From: DATFXM01 sp035315885
GTDB taxonomy: Bacteria > Acidobacteriota > Blastocatellia > UBA7656
DNA: 31,508 bases
Direction of reading: 5' to 3'
Assembly (NCBI GenBank): GCA_035315885.1
Contig: DATFXM010000129.1
Coordinates: 1-31,508, forward strand
Both the position numbers and the translations under genes were made by a program. Below are positions 1 to 8,105 of this stretch, piece by piece; positions within the stretch are counted from its first letter, which is position 1; the number at the start of each line of letters is the position of its first letter. Under the pieces are notes generated by a model. It did not search any database. It saw only the letters and a list, made by a program, of their open reading frames with translations, and had not been told where the DNA came from.

Positions 1-180
1 TCCCAGGGTAGCCGCGGACGGCAACCCTGGGCTGTGGGACGCAACCCCTTTCGGGGTTGGATTCGATTCTTGCGTTGTCCCAGGGTAGCCGCGGACGGCA
101 ACCCTGGGCTGTGGGACGCAACCCCTTCGGGGTTGGCACTCAGCACTCAGGACTCAGCACTCAGCACTCAGCACTCTCAA
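1..180. repeat. Palindromic intergenic repeat, two tandem core units plus right arm (left end outside window)
   Basis: Two core units start at 1 and 78. Each opens with a hairpin whose arms are CCCAGGGTaGCCG and CGGCaACCCTGGG around a CGGA loop. A second hairpin, CAACCCC-TTC-GGGGTTG, follows; the first unit has an extra T in this loop, so its stem is kept. From 137 to 180 runs an arm made of CTCAGCACT-type heptamers. The matching complementary arm would lie left of base 1. The same units recur at 1604-1814. No coding function is supported, although several frames stay open through the repeat. Confidence 0.9.
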
Positions 181-220
181 GACATCCACTGACACCGCAT
201 CGGCATCAGAGTCGTCGTCA

Positions 221-241
221 TTAAGCTGTCATACAGCTTAA
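221..241. promoter_or_regulatory. Perfect inverted repeat upstream of the creD-like gene (possible operator)
   Basis: TTAAGCTGT and ACAGCTTAA form perfect 9-base arms around a CAT spacer. The site lies about 40 bases upstream of the GTG start at 282 and is unrelated in sequence to the neighbouring repeat family. Size and symmetry fit a dimeric repressor or activator site. It does not contain the direct TTCAC repeats of the enterobacterial CreB box, so if it is an operator, another regulator binds it. A short RNA hairpin is the alternative. Confidence 0.4.
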
Positions 242-281
242 GCTTTGGCCGGGAGCTCACTAATTCTCGCGGAGGCACGCA

Positions 282-1565
282 GTGGTAAAGAGGATTGCCG
301 CAATAGCATTCGTGTACCTCATAGCAGTCGTCGGATGGGTAGTTCTGGCTGGCACTATTTCCTATCGAACCGATTCCCAGGACGCCGATCTCAGGAAGCA
401 AGTCGGTGAGTTGTGGGGCAAGCCGCTCATCCAAAGCGCGCCGTGGGCGGCGTTACATCCTAAGAGAGCACCAGAGACGTTGCCTAACGGGCAGATGGTC
501 ACGGTGATCATGGGACAAAAGCCTGAGGAGCCGATAAACCTGCCCCTCAGCAGCGGCGATGTTGAATTAGGCCTCGACCTGGACCAGCGCCAAAAGGGCT
601 TGCTGTGGTATTCGACTTATCTAGCTCGCTTCTCCGGAACGTACACTTTTGAGAACACCACCGGTCGGTCGGGTGACTTGCACTTGTACTTTGGCTTTCC
701 TTCTGCGAATGGCCAGTACGACGACTTCAGATTTGAAGTCGACGACAAGCAAGTCCCGTTTGTCCGTAGCAAAGAAGATCTGATCACCGCCACCATTCCG
801 TGCGAGGCGCAGAGTCGTCATAAACTCCTGGTTACATATTCGTCGCACGGGTTGGATCGATTCGTTTACCGTTTTGGCGATTCAATAACCGAGATTCGAG
901 ATTTCAATTTGGTAGCGACTACCAACTTCGACGGCTACAACCATCCGGGCAATACGCTTTCACCAAACGAGAAGCGGCGGATCGATCACGGATGGGAGCT
1001 CACCTGGAAGTTCAAGAACCTCATATCGGGAAGCGGCATCGGGATTGAGACACCGCAGAAGATTAATCCCGGACCTTTGGCGGCACGGATTTCGTTTTTT
1101 GCGCCGGTGTCGCTGGGATTCTTCTTCTTTTTGATGTTCATCATATCGATGCTCAAGCGAATAGATATGCACCCGATGAACTACTTCTTCCTGGCGGCGT
1201 CATTCTTTTCGTTCCATTTGTTGTTGGCTTATTTGGTGGATCACATTCCGCTGTTGACTGCGTTTGTGATCTGTTCGGTAGTTTCACTGTTTCTGGTCGT
1301 GTCTTACATGCGAATTGCGGTGGGAAGACGATTTGCGTATCTGGAGACTGCGCTTGCGCAGCTAGTGTATCTTGTCGGTTTCGGGTACGCGTTTTTCTTT
1401 GAAGGGTTGACGGGGCTAGCGGTGACGATTGGGTCTATTGTGACTTTGTTTGTTGTGATGCAATTGACTGCGCGGATCAACTGGTCCGAAAGATTTCGTC
1501 TCGAACAGCCGAAGGAGTCAGCGAAGTTGAGTGCTGACTCCTCAGTGCTGAGTGCTGAGTCCTGA
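282..1565 (+). CDS. creD: CreD-like inner membrane protein
   Basis: 427 aa. An N-terminal membrane anchor (about residues 5-25) is followed by a large extracytoplasmic beta-rich region, then a cluster of about six hydrophobic helices from about residue 267. The C-terminal part carries the CreD signature of a helix starting at HPMNYFFL and ending near TARINW, matching enterobacterial CreD (HPMQYLL and TRNIDW). CreD is an envelope protein of the CreBC/BlrAB regulon, linked to beta-lactam and colicin tolerance; its biochemical role is unknown. No creB or creC is adjacent. The start is GTG at 282 with GGAGG at 271-275. The last residues (about SSVLSAES) and the TGA stop are encoded by the arm of the downstream repeat, so the native C-terminus was probably replaced or extended. 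Family call is fairly sure, function is not. Confidence 0.8.
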   Translation: MVKRIAAIAFVYLIAVVGWVVLAGTISYRTDSQDADLRKQVGELWGKPLIQSAPWAALHPKRAPETLPNGQMVTVIMGQKPEEPINLPLSSGDVELGLDLDQRQKGLLWYSTYLARFSGTYTFENTTGRSGDLHLYFGFPSANGQYDDFRFEVDDKQVPFVRSKEDLITATIPCEAQSRHKLLVTYSSHGLDRFVYRFGDSITEIRDFNLVATTNFDGYNHPGNTLSPNEKRRIDHGWELTWKFKNLISGSGIGIETPQKINPGPLAARISFFAPVSLGFFFFLMFIISMLKRIDMHPMNYFFLAASFFSFHLLLAYLVDHIPLLTAFVICSVVSLFLVVSYMRIAVGRRFAYLETALAQLVYLVGFGYAFFFEGLTGLAVTIGSIVTLFVVMQLTARINWSERFRLEQPKESAKLSADSSVLSAES

Positions 1566-1898
1566 GTGCCAACCCCTTCGGGTTGGATTGGATTCTTGCG
1601 TTGTCTCAGGGTAGCCGCGGACAGCAACCCTGGGCTGCGGGACGCAACCCCTTCGGGGTTGGATTCGATTCTTGCGTTGTCCCAGGGTAGCCGCGGACGG
1701 CAACCCTGGGCTGTGGGACGCAACCCCTTCGGGGTTGGATTCGATTCTTGCGTTGTCCCAGGGTAGCCGCGGACGGCAACCCTGGGCTGCGGGACGCAAC
1801 CCCTTCGGGGTTGGGACTCAGCACTCAGCACTCAAGCACTCCCCACTCAGCACTCAGCACTCAAGCACTCCCCATTCAGCACTCAGCACTCCCCACCA
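1529..1898. repeat. Full copy of the palindromic repeat with three tandem 76-bp core units
   Basis: The left arm (1529-1569) is built of GAGTGCTGA units. A minimal core hairpin follows (1571-1586), then three core units starting at 1604, 1680 and 1756, exactly 76 bases apart. The right arm (1815-1896) is built of CTCAGCACT units complementary to the left arm, so the whole element is one large inverted repeat with a tandem hairpin array in the middle. Within each unit GGGACGCAA and TTGCGTtGTCCC can also pair across units. The element lies between two convergent genes and overlaps both 3' ends: creD ends inside the left arm and the amidohydrolase ends inside the right arm. There is no transposase, so it is either a MITE-like passenger or a REP-like element. 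Confidence 0.9.
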
Positions 1899-3231
1899 GC
1901 AATCTCCTCATTCCATCGACCTGTATTCTCAAGCGGGCCTCGTCGAGCGTGTTGACTTGCCCGCCCTCGAATAGCATGCGTCCCGCCACCATCGTCATCA
2001 CAACGTCAGACGCTTCGCAGCTAAACAATATTGCTGCTTCCGGATCATTTACTGGCGTGTTGTGAGCCCTCGAGAGATCTACGGCGATCAGATCCGCGTA
2101 CTTGCCAGGCTCGAGAGTTCCAATCACTTCGCCAAGTCCGAGCGCCTCAGCGCCGCCCTGCGTCATTAACTTCAATACATCACGAGGAGCGGGATCAGTA
2201 AAAGTTCGAGAGTCCGCCCGATGAACGAGACAGCAAAACCGCCCTTCGTCGATTATGTCGCATCGATTGTTCGATGCTACGCTGTCAGTGCCGATTCCAA
2301 CGCGGACCCCCGCTTTCAGCAATCCCGCCAGCGGCGCGATGCCGTGGCCGAGTTTCGCGTTGGATTTCGGACAGTGAGCGACACGCGATTTGCTTCGAGC
2401 CATCAATTCTATATCTCGCTGATCGGCCCGCACGCAGTGCACCAGCAGGGGTGACGAATCCAGAACTCCTATCGAGGCAAAATAAGCCACAGTGGATGAC
2501 CCGAAAGCTCGAACATCGATTCCCCGGCTGCGAAGAGCGTCGGCGAACTCACCCTGCGCGTTCATTATGAGCTGCTCTTCGGACTCAGACTCAGCCGTGT
2601 GGATGCAGACGTCGAGATTCTCCCGCCTCGCATACTCACAGACGAGCTGAAACAACTCTTTGGAAACAGTGTACGGTGCGTGCGGCGAGACTCCGACAGA
2701 AACGAGGGTGGTTGCGCGTCCTCGCATTTCGACGACCTTTGCACTGAGATCCGCGAGGCTCAAGTTCGCTGTCATCGGATCTGGGCCGAAAACTTCGCGG
2801 TACGCGATCCCTCGCAAGCCGCTCGCGAGCAATGCGTCAAAGGCCGACACTGAATCACCCGTGTCTGCCACTGTTGTTATGCCGGCGCGAATTGCTTCGG
2901 CTGCTCCGAGCATCGCAGAGACGTTCAAGGCCTCAGGAGAAAGAAGATCATACTTGGCGCGCGTAAGCTTATTAATCCAATTGCGGAAGGCGAGGTCTTC
3001 AAGGTAGCCGCGCATCACCGTCAGCTCGAGATGTGCATGCGAATTGACAAAGCCCGGGAGGAGCGCCGCGGTGCCGAACTCGATTAGTTCCGACTCGGCG
3101 AGCTCCGGAGGCGCGCCGGAGCTCTCACCGGCAAATAGAATGCGATGTCCTTGAACGAGGACGATGCCGTTTCTAATTGGCGGAGATGAGATGGGAAGGA
3201 TCCATTCAGCAGAGTAGGCCCGACAGCGCAT
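1876..3231 (-). CDS. Amidohydrolase, ATZ/TRZ-type aminohydrolase (MTA/SAH or aminodeoxyfutalosine deaminase-like)
   Basis: 451 aa cytosolic metal-dependent deaminase of the amidohydrolase superfamily. The metal-site residues are all visible: H65 and H67 in NSHAHLEL, H211 with E214 in HTAE, H265 in VHC, and D316 in GTDS. A further substrate-region motif is SPHAPYT around H184. The C-terminal GTLEPGKYADLI segment closes the composite beta domain. Known relatives deaminate 5'-methylthioadenosine or S-adenosylhomocysteine, 8-oxoguanine, or aminodeoxyfutalosine in menaquinone synthesis; the sequence alone does not separate these, and no men/mqn gene is adjacent. The start is the ATG at 3231. The last residues (SAEC) and the TGA stop come from the repeat arm that overlaps the 3' end. 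Confidence 0.85.
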   Translation of the reverse strand: MRCRAYSAEWILPISSPPIRNGIVLVQGHRILFAGESSGAPPELAESELIEFGTAALLPGFVNSHAHLELTVMRGYLEDLAFRNWINKLTRAKYDLLSPEALNVSAMLGAAEAIRAGITTVADTGDSVSAFDALLASGLRGIAYREVFGPDPMTANLSLADLSAKVVEMRGRATTLVSVGVSPHAPYTVSKELFQLVCEYARRENLDVCIHTAESESEEQLIMNAQGEFADALRSRGIDVRAFGSSTVAYFASIGVLDSSPLLVHCVRADQRDIELMARSKSRVAHCPKSNAKLGHGIAPLAGLLKAGVRVGIGTDSVASNNRCDIIDEGRFCCLVHRADSRTFTDPAPRDVLKLMTQGGAEALGLGEVIGTLEPGKYADLIAVDLSRAHNTPVNDPEAAILFSCEASDVVMTMVAGRMLFEGGQVNTLDEARLRIQVDGMRRLLVGSAEC

Positions 3232-3280
3232 CAGGCGGTGATTAAACAGTAGAGATAGAGGTTAGTCAACGAAGGGAAGA

Positions 3281-3346
3281 GCTGAGTGCTGAGTGCTGAA
3301 TGCTGATGGCAACCGCTTCGGGGTTGGCACTCATCACTCAGCACTT
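3281..3346. repeat. Minimal copy of the palindromic repeat, single core hairpin
   Basis: Left arm GAGTGCTGAGTGCTGA-like (3281-3307), core GGCAACCGC-TTC-GGGGTTGGC (3308-3328) and right arm CACTCATCACTCAGCAC (3328-3345). It is the same plan as at 1529-1898 but with one simple hairpin and no 76-bp unit. It sits in the gap between the divergent amidohydrolase and DUF2318 genes, so it could affect either promoter. Confidence 0.85.
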
Positions 3347-3408
3347 CTCCCGTGGTTGCGTTGAACGTTGTCTTACATCTAAGGTATGTAGACGCCAAAG
3401 GTGAATCT

Positions 3409-3963
3409 ATGGATATCAATAACGAAGACGGTGTGTCCTCGCGCGAAAATAAACGCCGGCAGTTCTCTGAACCTGCGAGCTCAAGCAAAAAGCCGGTGAT
3501 GATCATCCTTGCGCTGGTGTTGCTCGGTGGAGCGATCGCCGGTTACTTTGCTATAGCCGGCTCGAGCAACCGTCCAACCGTCGTCAACAACCCTGCAAGT
3601 CCCGCGTCCGAGCACCCTTCAGATGACATCCAGGTCTCGGTCAACGCCGTCAGCAGCGGAAAAGCCAAGTTCTTCGACTACAAGCTGGCAAACTCCCAGC
3701 AGGTCCGCTTCTTCGTAGTCAAATCCTCCTCGGGTGACTATCGCGCCGCACTCGATGCCTGCGATGTGTGCGCGCATGCCAAGAAGGGTTATCACCAGGA
3801 GGGAGACGACATGATCTGTAACAACTGCGGCAAGCATTTCCCCACTTCGTTGATCGGAAAGATCTCGGGCGGATGTCATCCGATAGGTCTCAACCCTTCT
3901 ATCGATGGCAACAGCATCGCAATCAAGAAAAGCGAGCTCGAAGCCGGCGCCAGATACTTCTGA
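3409..3963 (+). CDS. DUF2318 domain membrane-anchored protein, probable metal-uptake accessory
   Basis: 184 aa with one membrane helix (about residues 29-50) and an extracytoplasmic C-terminal DUF2318 domain. Conserved features are CDVC (C118, C121), KKGYHQEGDDMICNNC (C137, C140), the FP pair and GGCHP (C156), a cysteine set fit for binding metal or an iron-sulfur centre. Known DUF2318 genes lie in iron-uptake operons such as the Campylobacter P19 system (cj1658-cj1663), next to FtsX-type permeases and an ABC ATPase, the same order as here. Ftr1 and P19 genes are absent. The ATG at 3409 was preferred over a GTG at 3352 because AAAGGTGA (3397-3404) precedes it and the extra 19 residues are not typical of the family. 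The role in iron transport is inferred. Confidence 0.8.
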   Translation: MDINNEDGVSSRENKRRQFSEPASSSKKPVMIILALVLLGGAIAGYFAIAGSSNRPTVVNNPASPASEHPSDDIQVSVNAVSSGKAKFFDYKLANSQQVRFFVVKSSSGDYRAALDACDVCAHAKKGYHQEGDDMICNNCGKHFPTSLIGKISGGCHPIGLNPSIDGNSIAIKKSELEAGARYF

Positions 3964-4002
3964 CAGCAGGGCTCAATTCTGACGCCCTCGCAAGACACCG
4001 CG

Positions 4003-5250
4003 ATGAGAATCTCTACGATAGCGCTCGCGAACCTCAAACGACGTAAGAGCAAAGCTCTGTTCCTCGTGTTGGGCATGGCGATCGGCATAGGTACTGCAGT
4101 GGCCCTGTTCAGCTTGAGTCGTTCCATAAAAGAGGAGATCGGACTTCAACTCGATCAGTTTGGCGCAAACATAGTCGTAGTTCCTCAGTCGAATAGCCTC
4201 GCAGTCGATTACGGCGGCATCACCGTGGCCGGCGTCTCATTTGATGTTCATCAGCTCAAGACCGACGACGCCAGACGCATCGCCGACATCCCCTACAGCA
4301 ACCGGATCAGTGTCATAGCTCCAAAGTTACTCGGCGCCGTACAGGTGGAAGGCCGAGAGGTGCTGCTTTGCGGGGTCGACTTCGATAACGAACTCAAGCT
4401 CAAGCGCTGGTGGAGAATCGTCGGGGAGGCCCCCGCGTCTGACGCCGACTTGTTGGTGGGTTATGATGTGGCGCTGGCGCTTGGACTGGTGGATCGACCC
4501 GCAAGTGTGTCCTCGCCTGCGCACGATATGTCTCGAATGCAGGGCATGAAAATGGATCCCGCACCGGTTTCCTTCAAACTCGTGCGCAATACAATTCAGG
4601 TTTCAGGACATCAGGAACGGGTGTCGGGAGTCATAGCGCCCACCGGAGGCCGCGAGGACGGCATGATGTTCGGTTCGCTTCAGCACGTTCAGTCGTTGCT
4701 CGGAAGACCCGATCAGTTGAGCCTGATTGAAGTGAGCGCGTTGTGCCAGAACTGTCCGGTAGAAGACATCGTCTCGCAGATAAGCCAGCAGTTGCCGGAG
4801 GCCAAAGTCTCCGCAGTTCAGCAATCGGTCCGCGCAAGAACCGAAACTGTCGAACGATTAACAAAGTTTTCGGCGGCAGTGTCCGGAGTTGTCCTGGTGA
4901 TCGGAGCGCTGATGATCTTTACAACAATGATGGGCTCTGTAGTCGAGCGGACGAAGGAGATCGGGGTCATGCGGGCTCTGGGGTTCAGGCGCGCTCATAT
5001 AATCAAGGAACTGATGATCGAAGTGCTGGCGGTCAGCGCGCTGGGAGGCCTTATCGGGTGGGGCGCAGGAATACTCGCGAGTCGAGTTGCACTTCCTTAC
5101 TTCGCTGAGACGAAGATACCGTTTGATTTCAGTCCGGCGTTGCTCGTTGTGGCCATTGCGGCTTCGATCTTGATCGGCGCCCTGAGCAGCATTTATCCCG
5201 CGCTTCGAGCATCCAGACTCGATCCTTCGGAGGCCGTTCGATACGTTTAG
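4003..5250 (+). CDS. FtsX/MacB-type ABC transporter permease
   Basis: 415 aa. The first membrane helix (about residues 18-38) is followed by a large extracytoplasmic MacB periplasmic-core-like domain, then three helices in the C-terminal FtsX domain (about 290-400) with ERTKEIGVMRALGF, the usual contact region for the ATPase. Two features stand out in the outer domain: a Met-rich segment HDMSRMQGMKMD (174-185) and a CQNC pair (C248, C251). Both are plausible metal or thiol sites, in line with the cysteine-rich DUF2318 partner 39 bases upstream. The ATPase gene starts 7 bases downstream. Only one permease gene is present, so the transporter is probably a homodimer. No strong ribosome binding site precedes the ATG, which suggests coupling to the upstream gene. 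Confidence 0.85.
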   Translation: MRISTIALANLKRRKSKALFLVLGMAIGIGTAVALFSLSRSIKEEIGLQLDQFGANIVVVPQSNSLAVDYGGITVAGVSFDVHQLKTDDARRIADIPYSNRISVIAPKLLGAVQVEGREVLLCGVDFDNELKLKRWWRIVGEAPASDADLLVGYDVALALGLVDRPASVSSPAHDMSRMQGMKMDPAPVSFKLVRNTIQVSGHQERVSGVIAPTGGREDGMMFGSLQHVQSLLGRPDQLSLIEVSALCQNCPVEDIVSQISQQLPEAKVSAVQQSVRARTETVERLTKFSAAVSGVVLVIGALMIFTTMMGSVVERTKEIGVMRALGFRRAHIIKELMIEVLAVSALGGLIGWGAGILASRVALPYFAETKIPFDFSPALLVVAIAASILIGALSSIYPALRASRLDPSEAVRYV

Positions 5251-5257
5251 CAGCGCG

Positions 5258-5929
5258 ATGCCGTTTCTAACCGCCAAAAGCATCGAGAAAATCTATCACC
5301 CTGACAACAACGGGTCTTCGGTGCGTGTTCTCTCGGGTATCGAGTTGGACATCGAGGAGGGCGAGTTTGTTTGTCTGATGGGGCCGTCGGGTTCAGGGAA
5401 GAGCACGCTTTTGACTGTCGTTGGCGCGATGAATCATCCGACAAGCGGCCGAGTGGTAATCGACGACATCGACATCTATGGGCTGTCGGAGGAGCGTCGC
5501 GCAGACTTTCGACGGGAATACCTCGGCTTCGTCTTTCAGCAGCATCATCTATTGCCGTACTTGAACGCAATCGAAAACGTGATGCTGCCGTTTGCCACGA
5601 TCAGTCGCAGCACAAAGGAGAAACGTGAGCGCGCGAGGGCGGTGCTCGAGCAGGTTGGGTTGGCCGACAAGGCCTTTCGATTGCCAAACCAGCTCTCGGG
5701 CGGTGAGCAAGGCCGGCTCGCGATCGCGAGGGCGATTGTCAACGAACCGCCGCTGGTTTTGGCGGACGAGCCTACGGGGACGCTGGATACGAAGACCGGT
5801 AACGAAGTGATGGAGATGTTCCTGAAGCTGAATTCGCAGGGGCAGACGATTTTCATGGTGACCCACAACCCGGACAATGCGGCACTCGCGCATCGAACGT
5901 TGAAAATCGTCGACGGCAAGCTGGTATGA
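5258..5929 (+). CDS. ABC transporter ATP-binding protein (MacB/LolD type)
   Basis: 223 aa cytosolic ATPase that would energise the FtsX-type permease encoded just upstream. All motifs are present: Walker A GPSGSGKST (42-50), Q-loop at FVFQQ, signature LSGGEQGR (146-153), Walker B LVLADE (167-171), the TGTLD D-loop and the switch histidine H203 in VTHN. The signature has Gly where most relatives have a second Gln (LSGGEQQR). Length fits the family. MacB/LolD ATPases usually drive mechanotransmission rather than classical channel transport, so how this complex would move metal is unclear. The segment after it (5930-6028) shows no clear terminator or gene. Confidence 0.92.
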   Translation: MPFLTAKSIEKIYHPDNNGSSVRVLSGIELDIEEGEFVCLMGPSGSGKSTLLTVVGAMNHPTSGRVVIDDIDIYGLSEERRADFRREYLGFVFQQHHLLPYLNAIENVMLPFATISRSTKEKRERARAVLEQVGLADKAFRLPNQLSGGEQGRLAIARAIVNEPPLVLADEPTGTLDTKTGNEVMEMFLKLNSQGQTIFMVTHNPDNAALAHRTLKIVDGKLV

Positions 5930-6028
5930 TCGAATTCTCGCCTGAACGCTAGACAGACTCCCGACCTGACCGCTACTTTAGTTGTCTTTTACCGTGCCTC
6001 AGAAATTGGAAGGAACAGATGGAGTCGA

Positions 6029-6790
6029 ATGTACAAAGGGCATCGAGTTGCTGTCGTAATGCCGATTCACAACGAGCAGAGATTTCTGGCGCGCGCAATC
6101 TCGCGCGTACCCGCCTACGTCGACGTGTTGATCGCTGTCGATGATGGCAGCACCGACGAGAGCTGGCAAGTCCTACAGAATATTCCGGACAAGAGGTTGA
6201 TACCGGTTCGCCATTCCACGAACCTTGGAGTGGGTGCGGCTACAAAGACCGGCTACGCGCGCGCCGCTGAGACTGACACCGAGCTGATCGCAGTGATGGA
6301 TGGAGACGGACAAATGGACGCAAGCGATCTTCCGCGCTTGCTGGACTGCGCCTTGTCGGGAGTCGATTACGTTAAGGGCAATCGATTCCTGGACCGCCAG
6401 TCTATACGCAACATGCCTTTAATGCGTTACTCGGGGAACAAAGCGCTGAGCTGGCTGACCCACAAGGCTGTCGGTCTTCGGGACCGCGTAGACGCTCAAT
6501 GCGGTTACACGGTCATTCAAAGCAGAGTACTCGAACGGCTCGATCTTAGAGACTTGTACGACCGCTATGGTTTCCTCAATGATCTCCTGTTCCTCGTCGC
6601 AAGAACCGGACTCACGATCAATAGCGTTCCAGTGAAGAGCGTCTACCAGGGCGAGGTCTCCGGCATCAATCCGTTCAAGGTTGTGCCCATCATCCTGCTC
6701 CGAATTCTTCTGAATTACACGAGGGACCGAATCGCTTCGGCAATGCGAGCGCGAATGCTAACCAGTGCGCCGGAAGGGGCGGGTGACTGA
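6029..6790 (+). CDS. Glycosyltransferase family 2 (dolichol-phosphate mannosyltransferase-like)
   Basis: 253 aa GT-A fold enzyme. The N-terminus reads VAVVMPIHNE, followed by AVDDGSTDES (D38, D39), and the metal-binding DxD lies in MDGDGQMD (D91-D93). There is no convincing long C-terminal membrane domain, so it is probably a peripheral enzyme loading sugar onto a lipid carrier or nascent glycan at the inner face of the membrane. GGAAGG at 6008-6013 is 15 bases from the ATG used; a nearer ATG at 6019 is in another frame and does not give this protein. It overlaps the next glycosyltransferase gene by 8 bases and begins the glycan cluster. Donor and acceptor cannot be told from sequence. Confidence 0.9.
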   Translation: MYKGHRVAVVMPIHNEQRFLARAISRVPAYVDVLIAVDDGSTDESWQVLQNIPDKRLIPVRHSTNLGVGAATKTGYARAAETDTELIAVMDGDGQMDASDLPRLLDCALSGVDYVKGNRFLDRQSIRNMPLMRYSGNKALSWLTHKAVGLRDRVDAQCGYTVIQSRVLERLDLRDLYDRYGFLNDLLFLVARTGLTINSVPVKSVYQGEVSGINPFKVVPIILLRILLNYTRDRIASAMRARMLTSAPEGAGD

Positions 6791-8105
6791 CTTGAAGCCG
6801 CGCGTATTGATTCTCACCAGCTCTTACCCGTCGAACCTCGAGGACAACACGTGCGGATACATCCGCGACTTCGCTCGCAATCTTGCGCTGGAGTTCGAGG
6901 TGATAGTGCTTGCACCGCCCGACTCGAGTGTTTTACCTGCCAAAGCCTCAGCCGCCGCTGAAGTCTCACCCGCCGCCGAAGTCTCGCCCGACGAGGACCG
7001 TTTCGTTGCAGTCAGGCGATCCCGTTCGGTAGTGCCGCAGTCCTTGAATCGATTTCAAGCAACCGTCGATTTCAATTCATTGAGAGAAGCCAGTCTACTC
7101 CATAAATTGTTGTCGATTCCCGCAATGTTGCATTACGCAGTCGCTGCTTTAAGACTTGCCGCGCACGCGGATGTGATCTGCTCGCACTGGATTGTTCCAT
7201 GCGGAGTGCTTGGGTCGGTCATATCTCGGTTGACGGGCAAGCCGAACGTCACCGTCGAACATTCCGGCGGCATTCATCTGTTGAAGCGCTGGAGACTCGG
7301 AAAAAGACTCGCGCGCGTCGTTGTAAGCAATAGCCACATCGTGACGACGGTTAGTGAAGACCTGCGATGTAAACTTCTCGAGCTCACCGGCTCGTTGCCA
7401 AACATCGAGGTCCTGCCCATGGGGGTGACTCTCGCTTCTTATCACGCCGACGAAGAACGCACGGCAGTGCTCGATCGGGACGGCCACGAATCGAAGACTG
7501 TTTTGTTTGTTGGCCGATTGAGTGAGGTCAAAGGAGCGGATGTCCTGATCCGAGCGGCCGCCAGGTTGCACAACGTGCGAGTGGTGGTCGCTGGCGACGG
7601 ACCCGAACGTGACTCGTTGATCGAGCTCTCGCGACGGCTTGCGGTCGATGTGTTGTTTACTGGTCGAGTTTCGGCGGCCTGCTGCCGGCAGCTATTGCGG
7701 GCGGCCGATGTTGTCGCGATTCCGTCGTTGATACTGCCGGATGGTCGCACCGAAGGCCTGCCGGTTGTTTGTCTCGAAGCGATGGCGGCGGGCAAGCCGG
7801 TGGTCGCTTCGAGAGTGGGCGGCCTCGCTGAATTGTTAGAGCACGGAGTGAATGGATTTCTCTGCGAGCCGGGTAATGACCTCGATGTCGCGCGAACTTT
7901 GTCGCTGGTCCTCGAAAACCGAAGGTTGGCCGATGCGGTCGCGCAAAATGCACGTGTTCGCGTCAACGAGTATGATTGGTGCGAAGTGGGCGGACGATAT
8001 CGTGCGCTGATTCGATCTGCACTCGGTCAAGAGGCTTCAACGGCGGCGGCCGGCCATTCGAAACTCGGACGGATCGGAATGGGATTATCGGAACATGGTA
8101 CCTAG
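6783..8105 (+). CDS. Glycosyltransferase family 4
   Basis: 440 aa GT-B enzyme. The N-terminal acceptor domain opens with RVLILTSSYPSN. The C-terminal donor domain has LFVGRLSEVKGADVLI, VVAGDGPE, and the retaining-enzyme EX7E motif EGLPVVCLE (E324 and E332). A short Ala/Pro/Ser duplication (AAEVSP twice) near residues 58-70 is an unusual low-complexity insert in the N-terminal domain. I chose GTG 6783 over GTG 6765 because GGAAGGGG lies at 6772-6779. It overlaps the GT2 gene upstream and the flippase downstream, so translation is probably coupled. Sugar specificity is unknown. Confidence 0.9.
   Translation: MTDLKPRVLILTSSYPSNLEDNTCGYIRDFARNLALEFEVIVLAPPDSSVLPAKASAAAEVSPAAEVSPDEDRFVAVRRSRSVVPQSLNRFQATVDFNSLREASLLHKLLSIPAMLHYAVAALRLAAHADVICSHWIVPCGVLGSVISRLTGKPNVTVEHSGGIHLLKRWRLGKRLARVVVSNSHIVTTVSEDLRCKLLELTGSLPNIEVLPMGVTLASYHADEERTAVLDRDGHESKTVLFVGRLSEVKGADVLIRAAARLHNVRVVVAGDGPERDSLIELSRRLAVDVLFTGRVSAACCRQLLRAADVVAIPSLILPDGRTEGLPVVCLEAMAAGKPVVASRVGGLAELLEHGVNGFLCEPGNDLDVARTLSLVLENRRLADAVAQNARVRVNEYDWCEVGGRYRALIRSALGQEASTAAAGHSKLGRIGMGLSEHGT

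Noticed and set aside
1604..1815. CRISPR array
   Set aside because: The 76-base units are contiguous and near-identical, with no unique spacers, and no cas genes are near.
1304..2065. Several open frames of 66-175 codons on both strands across the 76-bp repeat
   Set aside because: They only translate the hairpin array in different phases, with repeated peptides and no ribosome binding sites; the repeat explains them.
3352..3408. Upstream GTG start for the DUF2318 protein
   Set aside because: The 19 added residues are not family-like and the ribosome binding site at 3397-3404 fits ATG 3409.
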